Positions 34,545-43,198 of a DNA stretch of 49,014 nt are shown in pieces (position 1 is the stretch's first letter; every line of letters starts with the position of its first letter). This DNA comes from a bacterium. Its GTDB lineage: Bacteria > Vulcanimicrobiota > Xenobia > Xenobiales > Xenobiaceae. The notes beneath the pieces were generated by a model. That model worked only from the letters and a program-made list of their open reading frames with translations, had not been told where the DNA came from and did no database searches. The DNA is taken from positions 1-49,014 of the forward strand of contig JAUNIO010000016.1 of assembly GCA_030535355.1 (NCBI GenBank), read 5' to 3'. The position numbers were made by a program, and so were the translations under genes.

Positions 34545-34607
34545 TTAATTAGCGATTAGCTTAATGTTGTTTAGTTGGCAATTAGCTAACCTGCGAACTA
34601 TCTGACT
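34545..34607. repeat. Palindromic repeat, two adjacent diverged copies
   Basis: The first copy reads AATTAGCGATTAGCTTAA and the second GTTGGCAATTAGCTAAC. The second is followed by CTGCGAACTATCTGACT, as at 21705 and 45869. Both flank a spacer rich in T. Confidence 0.5.
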
Positions 34608-34676
34608 TCCCCTCAAGCTCTGCGAAGCAGCCTTGGCGCGGAAGCAGGGGTGATCTATAACCTGTTCGCGAAACAC

Positions 34677-34692
34677 TGACTAAATGACATTG
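34677..34692 (+). repeat. Partial dispersed hairpin element (right half)
   Basis: CTGACTAAATGACATTG matches the loop end and right arm of the family, with no left arm. It is followed by GTGAGG and the start of the next gene, the same placement as full copies. Confidence 0.5.
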
Positions 34693-34710
34693 ACTAAGGT
34701 GAGGTAGCGA

Positions 34711-35193
34711 ATGAAAATTGCGAATTTTTTAAGTATGGCAGCAGTGGGGGCAGGGCTGCTTTTCATGCCCGTAGGCGTATGTGCCTGCGCTAATAACTTA
34801 CAGGGCGGCTTAATGGCTATGGCCGCTGGTGACGGAGGCCAGACTGACCGAACTGACACGAGTTCGGAAGAAGATAGCTCACAGCCTCAAGAGGAAAAAA
34901 TGGAACAGCAGGAATACGATAAATCCAAGTTTGATATGAAGCTAAATCGGCGTCTGCGTGAGCATCCAATCGATGCGGATAACGGCAGCGCCATGGTGCG
35001 CGTAACCGCAAAAACGACCGATCGCGGCGCGGAAATGAAGCAATTTTTGCAGAATAACGGCGGCATTATGGGGTCCTGTCACGGCAGTATTGTCACTGCG
35101 CAGATACCCTACCGCTCTCTGCCTGGGCTTAGCCGCCTAGCGACGGTAACGCGCATCGAAGGCGATGTAATGCTATGGCCGCACGATAAATAG
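34711..35193 (+). CDS. Small exported protein with a possible subtilisin-propeptide-like domain
   Basis: The 160-residue product has a signal peptide (about residues 1-26; a Cys cluster VCACAN at its end could be a lipobox variant). An acidic Ser/Glu/Asp-rich linker follows, and then a compact C-terminal domain (about 90-155). The pattern VRVTAKTTD, a helix, IVTAQIPYRSLPGLSRL and IEGDVML recalls the beta-alpha-beta-beta-alpha-beta fold of peptidase S8 inhibitor/propeptide domains. No protease is encoded nearby, so it would be a stand-alone inhibitor or chaperone. Start ATG 34711 has GTGAGG upstream. Domain assignment is inference. Confidence 0.6.
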   Translation: MKIANFLSMAAVGAGLLFMPVGVCACANNLQGGLMAMAAGDGGQTDRTDTSSEEDSSQPQEEKMEQQEYDKSKFDMKLNRRLREHPIDADNGSAMVRVTAKTTDRGAEMKQFLQNNGGIMGSCHGSIVTAQIPYRSLPGLSRLATVTRIEGDVMLWPHDK

Positions 35194-35254
35194 TATCTTT
35201 TTGCCAAATTCTATGCGCCGTTTTAGCGGAAAGCTGTAAAGTTTTGGGTGACGC

Positions 35255-35308
35255 TGACAATAATAATACCGCTCTGTGAACTAAGCCAGCAGAGCGGTAT
35301 TATTGTCA
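35255..35308. terminator. Strong bidirectional terminator
   Basis: Arms at 35255-35276 and 35290-35308 pair over 15 uninterrupted bases around CCGCTCTG/CAGAGCGG, with more pairs beyond a three-base bulge. It separates the plus-strand exported protein gene from the convergent cytidine deaminase gene. AT-rich outer arms provide T runs on both strands. Confidence 0.75.
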
Positions 35309-35348
35309 CGGATTAAATTAAAAGGAAAAGGCAAACTTCTAATCCGGT

Positions 35349-36251
35349 TTATTTGGCGTAATAGACCGAATATGATGCTTCTGGAGCAACCGCTTGCAGC
35401 AAAGCTTTCGTATTCCACTCTTGAGTGACTATGCCGCTGGCGGTTTCAACTAAGGCTAGCTCTGCGATGTCCTTGGGGTTTTCACCTCCGGCAATGGCGG
35501 CTATAATAGCCATCTGCAGAGGAGGCAAGGTGGGGTTGAAAGCTGCGTTTTCGGCATACCAGCCTTGGTATGTCCGGCCGTTTTCCAAGCGTATGGCTAC
35601 GCCGGAGGGCGAGTTGGAGTAAGGCGCATAACTCTTGTTGGCGGCATCCAGGGCCAGTTCTACCAATTCACCTGGAATTTTATCCATTTGCAAGGGAGCG
35701 CACTGACTGGCCATTAGGCCTGCGTCGATGCCTAAATCGTGGGGACCGAAATCGCGCGGCAGTAAGACGGACAGAGGCGTCGGCGCTTTTTCGGGAATGA
35801 AAACAGTAAGGTCTTTGCCTCCTTGAATCTCATTGAGGAACTGACGGCAATGGCCACAGGGCTCGGCAGATACCGCTAAGGCCAGCAGGCCTTTTTCACC
35901 ATGGAGCAGAGCATTGCTGGTAGCAAACTGCTCGCTGTGCACGGTCTGGCCTAAAGGCTGGCGGGCAAATTCCAAATTCATTCCTAAATACAGATCGCCG
36001 CTCAGACCCATAGCGCAGGAGCCGACAATATAATTGGATACCGGAATGTAAACATCGTAAGAGCGCGCTATGGGAACTAGTTCCATCATGAGCTGGGGAA
36101 CGGAAATTTCCAAGGCATCAGCCAACTCTTTGGCGCGGCCGGCTTTTATGTGGAAAGGAGTGGAAGGAAGTAAAGACTGCAGTTTCTGGCCCAGTACTTC
36201 GTGAGGCGGAGTTACCTGAACGTCTTTATTTAGGAGACCTGTCTTGTCCAT
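35349..36251 (-). CDS. cdd: Cytidine deaminase, long two-domain form
   Basis: Cytidine deaminase converts cytidine and deoxycytidine to uridine and deoxyuridine in pyrimidine salvage. At 300 residues it is the E. coli-like dimeric form with two CDA domains. The catalytic domain has HSEQFA and PCGHC zinc ligands; the C-terminal half (about 185-300) is the degenerate second domain with YAPYSNSPSG. ATG 36251 is preferred over the longer frame because AAGGAG lies eight bases upstream. Confidence 0.92.
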   Translation of the reverse strand: MDKTGLLNKDVQVTPPHEVLGQKLQSLLPSTPFHIKAGRAKELADALEISVPQLMMELVPIARSYDVYIPVSNYIVGSCAMGLSGDLYLGMNLEFARQPLGQTVHSEQFATSNALLHGEKGLLALAVSAEPCGHCRQFLNEIQGGKDLTVFIPEKAPTPLSVLLPRDFGPHDLGIDAGLMASQCAPLQMDKIPGELVELALDAANKSYAPYSNSPSGVAIRLENGRTYQGWYAENAAFNPTLPPLQMAIIAAIAGGENPKDIAELALVETASGIVTQEWNTKALLQAVAPEASYSVYYAK

Positions 36252-36483
36252 ATTATGGCTCCTTTGCAAATTTTGGGGATTTATTTTAGCACAATAATTG
36301 TGATTGTGCAAGTATGACGGCCGCAAAAAAGGCTGTTTTCGTTGCGCGGCGAAATTCTTGCTGTTATACGGCGAAATTCTTTATCAGTATATTGCGTGAA
36401 TATCTGAGAAATCTCTGAGAAATATTTATGCAGCCTTTGGGAATTTAAGGAAATAATTTGAGGAATTTATTTAGGAATTTAGT

Positions 36484-38289
36484 ATGTCTTGGAATTTAAT
36501 TGCCAACGCTGACCACCGCAAAGCTAGGGAAACTGTGTTGCTGGCTCCGGCGGCGGGCGGAGACTTGCGCGTGGCTTTGGGGTATCCCAACGTCTATAGC
36601 GTGGGGATGTCCAACTTGGGTATGCAGGTTATTTACGGCTTGTTCAACGGCCTGCCCGGAGTTTCTTGCGAGCGTTTTTTTCTGCCTGACGAAAGTGAAG
36701 AACAGGTGTACCGCCAATGTGGCCGCCGCCTTTTTACGCTGGAAAGCCAGCGTCCGCTTTGCGAATTCGATGTAGTGGCTTTTACCGTAGCCTATGAGCA
36801 CGACTACGTCAATCTGGTGAACATACTGGATTTGTCCGGAATACCTCTGCGCAGTTCGCAAAGGGGAGAACAGCATTCCTTTGTGCTGGTGGGCGGCCCT
36901 ATAACCATGCTCAATCCCGAACCCATAGCGGATTTCGTGGATGCTTTCTGTGTAGGGGAGGGCGAAGACGTGGTGGCGCCTTTGGCAGAAGTGCTGCGCC
37001 GCTATAGGGGACGCTGGCGCAGCGAAGACTGCCTGCAGGCGATCAGCCGGGTCGCTGGCATGTATGTGCCTTCGCTTTGGGAACCTCAGTACGAGCGGGG
37101 ACGAGTTTGCGGGTGGCGCAGCCGTGCCGAAGGCAAGGGTGATTATTTGCTTGCGGCTCAGGAAGCGGATATAAAGTCTGAGCCGGAACAGGAATTGTAC
37201 TTGGCTGACCGCAGCGGGGCTGTGGTGGAGCGGCACTGCATGGATTCCCAGCTTTTCCAGCAAACCGTATCTGCTTCGCATATCCTGACCGAAGATACGG
37301 AATTGGGATATTCTGGCCTGATGGAGATATCCCGGGGATGTTTTTTTTCCTGCCGCTTCTGCACTGTGGGCTATTCTTACACCGGAGTGCGCTGGAAACC
37401 GCTGGAAACAGTTTGGGAGGGGGTAGAGCGCCTGAGGCCCTATACCAAAAAATTAGGGCTTATTTCGGCAGCGGTGGGCAATTATCCGCAGATTGAAGAA
37501 CTGTGCGCTAGACTGCGGCAAAATAAATTCTCTGTGGCTTTTTCCTCTCTGCGCGTGGATCAGCTGCCCGATTGTCTGCTGCAGACTTTGGTCGCAGGCG
37601 GAGCGAGGACGCTGACTCTGGCACCAGAAGTGGGTTCCAATGAATTGCGCCGTTCCATCAACAAGCTGTTCAGCGATGAACAGTATCTGCAAACAGTAGA
37701 ACGGGCTTTTCGGGCCGGAATCAAGAATGTGCGCATGTACGCCATGCTGGGGCTTCCTGGAGAGCGTCTGGAGCACTTAGATGCTTTGGCGGATTTAGCA
37801 AGACGCACTCGCGAGGTGCAGATAGCCTGCGGCTGCGCTGGCGGGAAGATTACTTTATCAGCTGGGCAGTTTATTCCCAAACCCATGACTCCGTATCAGT
37901 GGAGCCCCATGCTCGAACGCGCTCAGGCAGATAAACGGTTTGTCTATTTAGAGAGGGCTTTAGGCAAAATCGGCGGAGTGCACTATGCGGGGGAATCGTC
38001 GAAATGGGCCTTAATCCAGGGACTGTTAGCTCGTGGTGACCGGCGTTTTAGCCTGGTTCTGGAAAATGTTTACCGCGATCCCAGTTTTTCCCGCTGGAAG
38101 CAGGCTGTTAAGGCGGCAGGGCTGAATTGGCGTGACGAGGCTTATAGAGAGCGCGGCGAACGGGAATGTTTGCCCTGGGATCATTTGGGAGGGCGTCTTT
38201 ACAAGCGGGCGCTGAGCCGGGAACGCCGCCGGGCAGCTACAGCACTCGGGCTCGGAGAGAACGGCGGGGGGGATAACGGGGCCTCCTAA
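36484..38289 (+). CDS. B12-binding radical SAM protein, TIGR03960-like
   Basis: The 601-residue protein has an N-terminal cobalamin-binding-like domain (about 20-180; GYPNVYSVGMSNLG and VGEGEDVV). The radical SAM core has a Cys286/Cys290/Cys293 cluster motif (GCFFSCRFC), a GLPGER segment and SAM-contacting residues. It matches the family usually paired with a DUF2344 protein and RNase E/G in Firmicutes; neither gene follows here. Its substrate is unknown. No ribosome binding site stronger than AGGAATTT is visible at the ATG. Confidence 0.88.
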   Translation: MSWNLIANADHRKARETVLLAPAAGGDLRVALGYPNVYSVGMSNLGMQVIYGLFNGLPGVSCERFFLPDESEEQVYRQCGRRLFTLESQRPLCEFDVVAFTVAYEHDYVNLVNILDLSGIPLRSSQRGEQHSFVLVGGPITMLNPEPIADFVDAFCVGEGEDVVAPLAEVLRRYRGRWRSEDCLQAISRVAGMYVPSLWEPQYERGRVCGWRSRAEGKGDYLLAAQEADIKSEPEQELYLADRSGAVVERHCMDSQLFQQTVSASHILTEDTELGYSGLMEISRGCFFSCRFCTVGYSYTGVRWKPLETVWEGVERLRPYTKKLGLISAAVGNYPQIEELCARLRQNKFSVAFSSLRVDQLPDCLLQTLVAGGARTLTLAPEVGSNELRRSINKLFSDEQYLQTVERAFRAGIKNVRMYAMLGLPGERLEHLDALADLARRTREVQIACGCAGGKITLSAGQFIPKPMTPYQWSPMLERAQADKRFVYLERALGKIGGVHYAGESSKWALIQGLLARGDRRFSLVLENVYRDPSFSRWKQAVKAAGLNWRDEAYRERGERECLPWDHLGGRLYKRALSRERRRAATALGLGENGGGDNGAS

Positions 38290-38317
38290 GGAACAGCATA
38301 AGAACCACATAATTATG

Positions 38318-38372
38318 TGTAGCTTGTATGCAGGCGTGGACGCGGCGATAATTGTATATAAGTCGAGCTTCT
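38318..38372 (+). repeat. Leader repeat, shorter copy
   Basis: AGCTTGTATGCAGGCGTGG, GGCGATAATTGTATATAAGTC aligns with 21821-21860 and 40198-40241. Its left half has diverged and contains a CACATAATTATGTG palindrome instead. Confidence 0.55.
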
Positions 38373-38404
38373 CAATGCCGCTGACTCTTAAGTTAACGGC
38401 ATTG
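38373..38404 (+). repeat. Dispersed hairpin element
   Basis: Arms CAATGCCG (38373-38380) and CGGCATTG (38397-38404) are fully complementary, with loop CTGACTCTTAAGTTAA. Relative to the 21869 copy the arms differ on both sides in a compensating way (T-A to C-G). The pgeF start lies 43 bases on. Confidence 0.7.
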
Positions 38405-38447
38405 CATATAGACGGCATGGCATATAGACTTGGGGAGGAAAACGGCG

Positions 38448-39389
38448 ATGGCAGATTATGAACTGGCTGGGCGCAGGGTGCGCTCTTTGAGCGATAGGGC
38501 CGGAGACTGCGGCCAGGGCGATTTTTCTGTGCAGGTGGGGGCTGATTTGGTCAGCGCGGAACTCATAGGCCGGGTCTTGGGCAGGGAAACTGAGCGCTTT
38601 ACGGTTCAGTACATTTCCTTTAGCAATATTCCGATTCCTCATGGCTGCTCGACGCGGATTGGCGGGGTCAGCAGCGGAGCTTATGAATCTCTAAATATCG
38701 GGCAGTCAACGGCTGACGCGCCCAGCTATGTGCACGAAAATAGGCGCCGCCTGGGCATGGCTGTGGGGGTAATGCCGGTTTCTCTGCTCGACATGAATCA
38801 CGGCACGCGCGTGGTGCGCTTCGATCAGCTGCCGCGCGGGCTGCACAAAGGCGATGCCTGTATTACAAATGTGCCGGGCTTACCGCTGATGATCACCACT
38901 GCCGATTGTGTGCCCTTGATCATGTACGATACCGTCCATAAAGCTGTGGGGCTTACTCACGCGGGCTGGCGGGGAACTGTGGCTAAGATAAGCCAATACA
39001 CGCTACAGGCTATGCACGATAACTACGGCACCGATCCTGCAGATGTGCAGGCCGCAGTTGGCCCTTCGATTGGGCCGTGCTGCTTTGAAGTTGGCCCAGA
39101 GGTAGCCGAGCAGTTTCGGGAAGCTTTTCCACAGCAGAAATCATTGATAATAGAACATTTAATGTTAAAATCTCAGCAGGAATTGTTACAAAAAAAAGAG
39201 AATATTTTAAAGTTATACATCAATTTGTGGCGAGCTAATTTGCTGACTTTGTTAGAAGCGGGTATTCCGGCGGGCAATATACGCTTTAGCGGACTATGTA
39301 CGATGTGTAATCGCGGTTTGTTTTATTCTTATCGCCGCGATCAGCGGGTTACCGGTCGTATAGCCACTTTGGCGATGTTGCCTGAATAA
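38448..39389 (+). CDS. pgeF: Peptidoglycan editing factor / purine nucleoside phosphorylase family (YfiH)
   Basis: This laccase-domain multicopper-like family acts as a purine nucleoside phosphorylase/adenosine deaminase and, in E. coli, as peptidoglycan editing factor. The 313-residue protein has the metal ligands in NHGTRVVRFD, TADCVPLI and THAGWRG, and the GPSIGPCCFEVG segment. An N-terminal extension of about 45 residues precedes HGCSTRIGGVS. ATG 38448 has GGGGAGG upstream. It is followed 23 bases later by a response regulator. Confidence 0.9.
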   Translation: MADYELAGRRVRSLSDRAGDCGQGDFSVQVGADLVSAELIGRVLGRETERFTVQYISFSNIPIPHGCSTRIGGVSSGAYESLNIGQSTADAPSYVHENRRRLGMAVGVMPVSLLDMNHGTRVVRFDQLPRGLHKGDACITNVPGLPLMITTADCVPLIMYDTVHKAVGLTHAGWRGTVAKISQYTLQAMHDNYGTDPADVQAAVGPSIGPCCFEVGPEVAEQFREAFPQQKSLIIEHLMLKSQQELLQKKENILKLYINLWRANLLTLLEAGIPAGNIRFSGLCTMCNRGLFYSYRRDQRVTGRIATLAMLPE

Positions 39390-39412
39390 TCGATCACAGG
39401 GGGGAGGCCACC

Positions 39413-40147
39413 GTGGCTAACGAGAGTGTTCTGGTCGTAGATGATGAAGCTAATATCGTAGAATTGATAACTTATAATTTAGAGAACGAGGGATTTAAAG
39501 TATTTAAGGCTTACAACGGCAAGGGTGCTTTAGAATGTATAGCGCAGAATAATCCTGACTTGGTCATTTTAGACGTTATGATACCTCAGATGAACGGTTT
39601 TGACGTGGTCAAGCAGCTGCGCCAGGAGGGCAATAAGGTCGCGGTTATTCTGGCTACGGCCAAGGGCGAGGAAATCGATAAAATTTTGGGCCTAGAGCTG
39701 GGGGCTGATGATTACGTCTCTAAGCCTTTTTCTCCCCGGGAGCTGATCGCCCGGGTTAAGGCTGTGCTGCGGCGCACTAAGGCTAAAAAAGAAGAGCAGG
39801 ATGAAATTTCGTTTGGAAGTCTAGTTATAAATTTAGTGCGCCATGAAGTGCGCAAAGAAGGGGTTTTGGTGGAATTAAAACCCAAAGAATTTGAGCTTCT
39901 GAAACTGATGGCCACCAACCCTGGAAAGGTCTTTTCCCGCGATTATCTGCTGGAGCAGCTGTGGGGATACGATTATATGGGCGATACGCGCACGGTAGAT
40001 GTGCACATGCGCCGCCTGCGTCAGAAAATTGAAGACAATCCTTCGGAACCGCGCCAGCTGAAAACAGTGCACGGCGTGGGCTATAAGTTTCATTACGATG
40101 AGGACGGCGATGCTGCCAGCCGCCGCGATAGGGCTGTTGACGAATAA
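39413..40147 (+). CDS. OmpR/PhoB-family response regulator
   Basis: The receiver domain (residues 4-115) has the acidic pair DDE, phosphoacceptor Asp54 (LDVMIP) and Lys104, so it should be phosphorylated normally. A winged-helix DNA-binding domain follows (about 135-232; ending VHGVGYKF). At 244 residues it is standard. The GTG start at 39413 has GGGGGAGG just upstream. The cognate kinase would be the gene at 40304, which lacks its histidine, so the true phosphodonor is uncertain. Confidence 0.93.
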   Translation: MANESVLVVDDEANIVELITYNLENEGFKVFKAYNGKGALECIAQNNPDLVILDVMIPQMNGFDVVKQLRQEGNKVAVILATAKGEEIDKILGLELGADDYVSKPFSPRELIARVKAVLRRTKAKKEEQDEISFGSLVINLVRHEVRKEGVLVELKPKEFELLKLMATNPGKVFSRDYLLEQLWGYDYMGDTRTVDVHMRRLRQKIEDNPSEPRQLKTVHGVGYKFHYDEDGDAASRRDRAVDE

Positions 40148-40156
40148 GGCCGCTTT

Positions 40157-40248
40157 TAGACTGTTGGAGAAGCGAAGTTTAACGTGTGTTATGCGCCAGC
40201 TTGTGCGCAGGCATAAGCGTGGCGATAATTGTATATGAGTCAACATCT
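40157..40248 (+). repeat. Leader repeat preceding a dispersed hairpin
   Basis: This copy aligns along its length with 21774-21868. Shared blocks are GACTGTTGG, GAA, AGCTTGT, GGCGAT and TTGTATATGAGTCAACAT. A possible long-range pairing, GTTGGAGA with TCTCCAAC, encloses the segment, with an internal TTATGC/GCATAA stem. Confidence 0.6.
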
Positions 40249-40281
40249 CCAACGCCGTTGAGCTTACTGTAACGGCATTGG
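40249..40281 (+). repeat. Dispersed hairpin element
   Basis: CCAACGCCGTT (40249-40259) and AACGGCATTGG (40271-40281) pair over 11 positions with one mismatch or G-U pair, around GAGCTTACTGT. A GAGGGGAG-type ribosome binding site and the kinase ATG follow. Confidence 0.75.
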
Positions 40282-40303
40282 GTAAGAGGGGAGAAGGGGT
40301 AGT

Positions 40304-41350
40304 ATGCCGCCACGTATTGAAGGACAGCTTTCCGATGCTCTTATAAAAGGTCTCAGCGATCCCGCCATCGGTATCGATCGTGTAGGCATGGTGCGGGTTT
40401 TTAATGATGAGGCTGGTGTTGCGCTAGGAATTAAACCCGAAGACGCGATAGGCCGCAAGGTGTGGGAAGTGGTGACCGTTTCCGAACTGTCGCGGGCATT
40501 TATGGCTCAGATTAAAGACAGCAACCCTGTGACCGTAGAACAGGTTATGGTCTTTCCCAATAACCGCTTATTCGCCGTGAAAGTTCAAGCGGTGCGCACC
40601 GATAAAGGGCGCAATTTAGGCGCAGTGGCTGTGCTGCGCGACATGGCGGGAATTCAGAAGATTGAACGCGGCATAGATCAGATCATGTCCGATCTCAACC
40701 GCAGTATTTCAGCGCCTTTAACCGCTATCAAGGGATGTGTGGAAACCCTTTTGGAAGGCGCATACAATGATCGCACTATCACTCATCGCTTTCTGCAGAT
40801 GATTAACGATGAAGCTAACCGTTTGGTGCGTTTGGTGATGACGTTAGAACGTTCGCTGGCGGACGAATCGGCGCATAAGCTTAATAAAACTAAATGCCGC
40901 TTAGAGGATTTGGTGCGCAGCGTGATCGATATGTTCGTCAAAGTCGCGGAAAACCATCACGTTAGCCTTGCCGTGGAGTTTCCGGAAAATCTGCCCTGGG
41001 TGGAAGTGGACCGGGCTCTTTTGAACAAAGCTTTGGTTAATTTGGTAGATAATGCCGTGCGCTATACCGGTATAAATAACCAGGGGCAGATTGTTATTAC
41101 TCTGTCGCAGCGGGAGCGCACAGTGGTCATTGAAGTTAAAGACAACGGCATAGGCATTCCTCCAGAAGAGCGCGAGCGCATTTTTGAGCGCTTTTATCGC
41201 GGCAGCGACGAAAAGGTTGCTAATTTGGGAGGCATAGGCTTAGGATTGCCGGTAGCTGCCGACATTGTTAAGGCCCATGGCGGTACTATTGAAGTCAGCA
41301 GCGAGGAAGGGCAGGGATCGACCTTTACAGTGGTGCTTCCCATACGTTAG
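40304..41350 (+). CDS. PhoR-like sensor protein lacking the phosphoacceptor histidine
   Basis: The 348-residue protein has a PAS domain (about 10-115), a dimerisation helix pair (about 125-200) and a complete HATPase domain (N box DNAVRYTG, G1 DNGIGIP, F box FERFYRG, G2 GIGLGLP). The H box should read like SHELRTPLT but reads NRSISAPLT, with Arg133 where the phosphorylated His belongs; the following TAIKGCVETLL is PhoR-like. There is no transmembrane segment, so it is cytosolic. The protein is inferred to be a pseudokinase or phosphatase-like partner of the regulator at 39413. The frame is otherwise intact. Confidence 0.9.
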   Translation: MPPRIEGQLSDALIKGLSDPAIGIDRVGMVRVFNDEAGVALGIKPEDAIGRKVWEVVTVSELSRAFMAQIKDSNPVTVEQVMVFPNNRLFAVKVQAVRTDKGRNLGAVAVLRDMAGIQKIERGIDQIMSDLNRSISAPLTAIKGCVETLLEGAYNDRTITHRFLQMINDEANRLVRLVMTLERSLADESAHKLNKTKCRLEDLVRSVIDMFVKVAENHHVSLAVEFPENLPWVEVDRALLNKALVNLVDNAVRYTGINNQGQIVITLSQRERTVVIEVKDNGIGIPPEERERIFERFYRGSDEKVANLGGIGLGLPVAADIVKAHGGTIEVSSEEGQGSTFTVVLPIR

Positions 41351-41534
41351 AATCGTCTTTAGCAGCGCTGAAGTTACCGATTTGGCGCTGTTTTCTATTT
41401 GTCAGCTGTCTTATGAGCCGCAGATTATGAGGCGGTTTCCAGCTGAATCCTCTCCCAAAAGGAGGGGGTAAAGCCGCGTCTGCGGCCTGGCAATTACTTT
41501 ACAGCAATTACTTTATAGATAGGAGCTGCTCTGT

Positions 41535-43139
41535 ATGACCGATGAAAAGACTGTCGATTTAGGCAAACCGTTTAAATACGAATGGTTTGGCGTCGGCGAC
41601 ATCAATGGCTTTTTCGGGATCATGTTCGATAATGTCACCGTACTGGCGTTTTTGGCAACTATCCTGATAGTCTTTTTTGATATGCCCAAAGACATAGTGA
41701 TGACGAAGATGTTTCCCGGCACGGCCTTCGGCGTGCTGGTTGGCGATCTCGTTTATTCCTGGACGGCTTTTCGGCTGGCTAACCGCACCAAAAAGCACGT
41801 AACGGCGATGCCGCTGGGCTTGGATACTCCTTCCACCATCGGTATTGCTTTCGCGGTTTTGGGCCCGGCCTATAAGGGCTATTTGGAACAGGGTATGACT
41901 CCGCATGACGCGGGTATGCAGACCTGGTATTTGGGCATGGCCACCATGATTTACGTGGGCATTTTCAAAACCATTTTTTCCTTCTTCGGCAACTGGCTGA
42001 TGAAAGTCGTGCCTCAGGCCGGTTTGTTAGGCTCTTTGGCCGGCGTAGGCCTGGCGCTGCTGGGCTTTGGCCCTACGGTAGAAATTATGAGCGCTCCGGT
42101 CATCGGCATGGTGGCTTTGGGCATTCTGCTCTACAACATGGTCGCTGGCATTAAATTGCCTTTTAACATCCCCGGCGTTTTTGCGTCGGTAGTGGTGGGA
42201 ACGATTCTGTACTACGTGCTCGGTCCTTTGGGTCTGGCTGGAGTGCAGTATCAGTCGCCTACGGCTTCAGCGCTGTCCTTTAATCTGCCCTGGCCGTCGT
42301 TGGGCTTTATTGCAGGGTTAAAAGATGGCCTGCAGTATTTGCCTGTGGCTATACCGTTTGCCATTCTGACCGTAGTGGGCGGCATTAACGTTACAGAAAG
42401 CGCCCGTTTGGCTGGGGATGAATACGATACCCGCGAGGTTTTGCTTGTCGAAGCTATTGCTACTTTAGTCGCTGGCGTCTGCGGGGGCGTGGCCCAGTCC
42501 ACTCCTTATATCGGCCAGCCGGCTTTCAAGGAAATGGGCAGCCGCAGCGGTTATACCATCCTTACCGGTTTGGTGGTGGGTATCGGCGGTATGATGGGCA
42601 TTATCGGCTTTATCGTCGATGTGATTCCCGCGGCCTGTTTAGCCCCGATTTTGGTCTTTGTGGCTTTGAACATTATCTGCCAGGCTTTCACAGCCTGCCC
42701 GGCCAAATATGGCCCGGCGGTGGCTTTTGCTTTCTTCCCCAACGTAGCCCGCGCGGTCTGGATTAAGATTAACGAGCTGCCCAAGGATGTGTTCGAGCAG
42801 ACTCCTAAGTTCTTCAACGAGCATTTTGTGACCATGGTCATGTGCAACGGCTTTATCTTAACGGCTATGCTCTGGGGAGCTTTCCTGTCGCTGATGATCG
42901 ACCGCAAATTCAAACTGTCGGCCTGCTATCTGCTGATTTTAGCTTTCCTGTCCTTCTTTGGCATCATTCACTCGGTATGCCCCAACGGCAATATGTATTT
43001 GCCCTGGCACTTGGAGACCGCATATCAGATGAATGCCGCGTATCAGTTCTCGCTGGGATATTTGGTTCTGGGCGTACTGATTTTCGTTCTGTCGTTCAGC
43101 AAGGAGGCCCAGGAAATTCCCGCTGAGCCTGCCGTATAG
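41535..43139 (+). CDS. NCS2-family nucleobase/xanthine-uracil-type permease
   Basis: A 534-residue integral membrane transporter with about 12-14 helices. It shows NCS2/AzgA-type patterns such as TAMPLGLDTPSTIG near residue 90 and NVTESARLAGDEYDTREVL near 285. The last is close to the ESAR-like motif of nucleobase permeases. It should import a purine, pyrimidine or related compound by ion symport; the exact substrate is not clear. A strong intrinsic terminator follows. The ATG at 41535 follows GATAGGAGCTGC. Confidence 0.85.
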   Translation: MTDEKTVDLGKPFKYEWFGVGDINGFFGIMFDNVTVLAFLATILIVFFDMPKDIVMTKMFPGTAFGVLVGDLVYSWTAFRLANRTKKHVTAMPLGLDTPSTIGIAFAVLGPAYKGYLEQGMTPHDAGMQTWYLGMATMIYVGIFKTIFSFFGNWLMKVVPQAGLLGSLAGVGLALLGFGPTVEIMSAPVIGMVALGILLYNMVAGIKLPFNIPGVFASVVVGTILYYVLGPLGLAGVQYQSPTASALSFNLPWPSLGFIAGLKDGLQYLPVAIPFAILTVVGGINVTESARLAGDEYDTREVLLVEAIATLVAGVCGGVAQSTPYIGQPAFKEMGSRSGYTILTGLVVGIGGMMGIIGFIVDVIPAACLAPILVFVALNIICQAFTACPAKYGPAVAFAFFPNVARAVWIKINELPKDVFEQTPKFFNEHFVTMVMCNGFILTAMLWGAFLSLMIDRKFKLSACYLLILAFLSFFGIIHSVCPNGNMYLPWHLETAYQMNAAYQFSLGYLVLGVLIFVLSFSKEAQEIPAEPAV

Positions 43140-43159
43140 GCCTTGCAGTTATTATTCAT

Positions 43160-43198
43160 AAACCGTTTAGCATTTTTTTGCTGAACGGTTTATTTTTT
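43160..43198 (+). terminator. Intrinsic terminator after the NCS2 permease gene
   Basis: AAACCGTTTAGCA and TGCTGAACGGTTT pair with one G-U pair around a T loop, followed by TATTTTTTGG. It is a textbook Rho-independent terminator 20 bases after the stop. Confidence 0.88.

Larger units (their letters stand above)
34323..34710. other. Divergent intergenic region with tandem repeats
   Basis: No gene is apparent. It holds short tandem copies of TATACTAAGTGAGT at about 34507-34536 (a shorter partial at about 34497), two adjacent copies of the palindromic repeat at 34545-34607, and a right-half remnant of the dispersed hairpin at 34677-34692 before the next start. Promoters of both flanking genes must lie here, but no clear pair was recognised. 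Confidence 0.5.
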
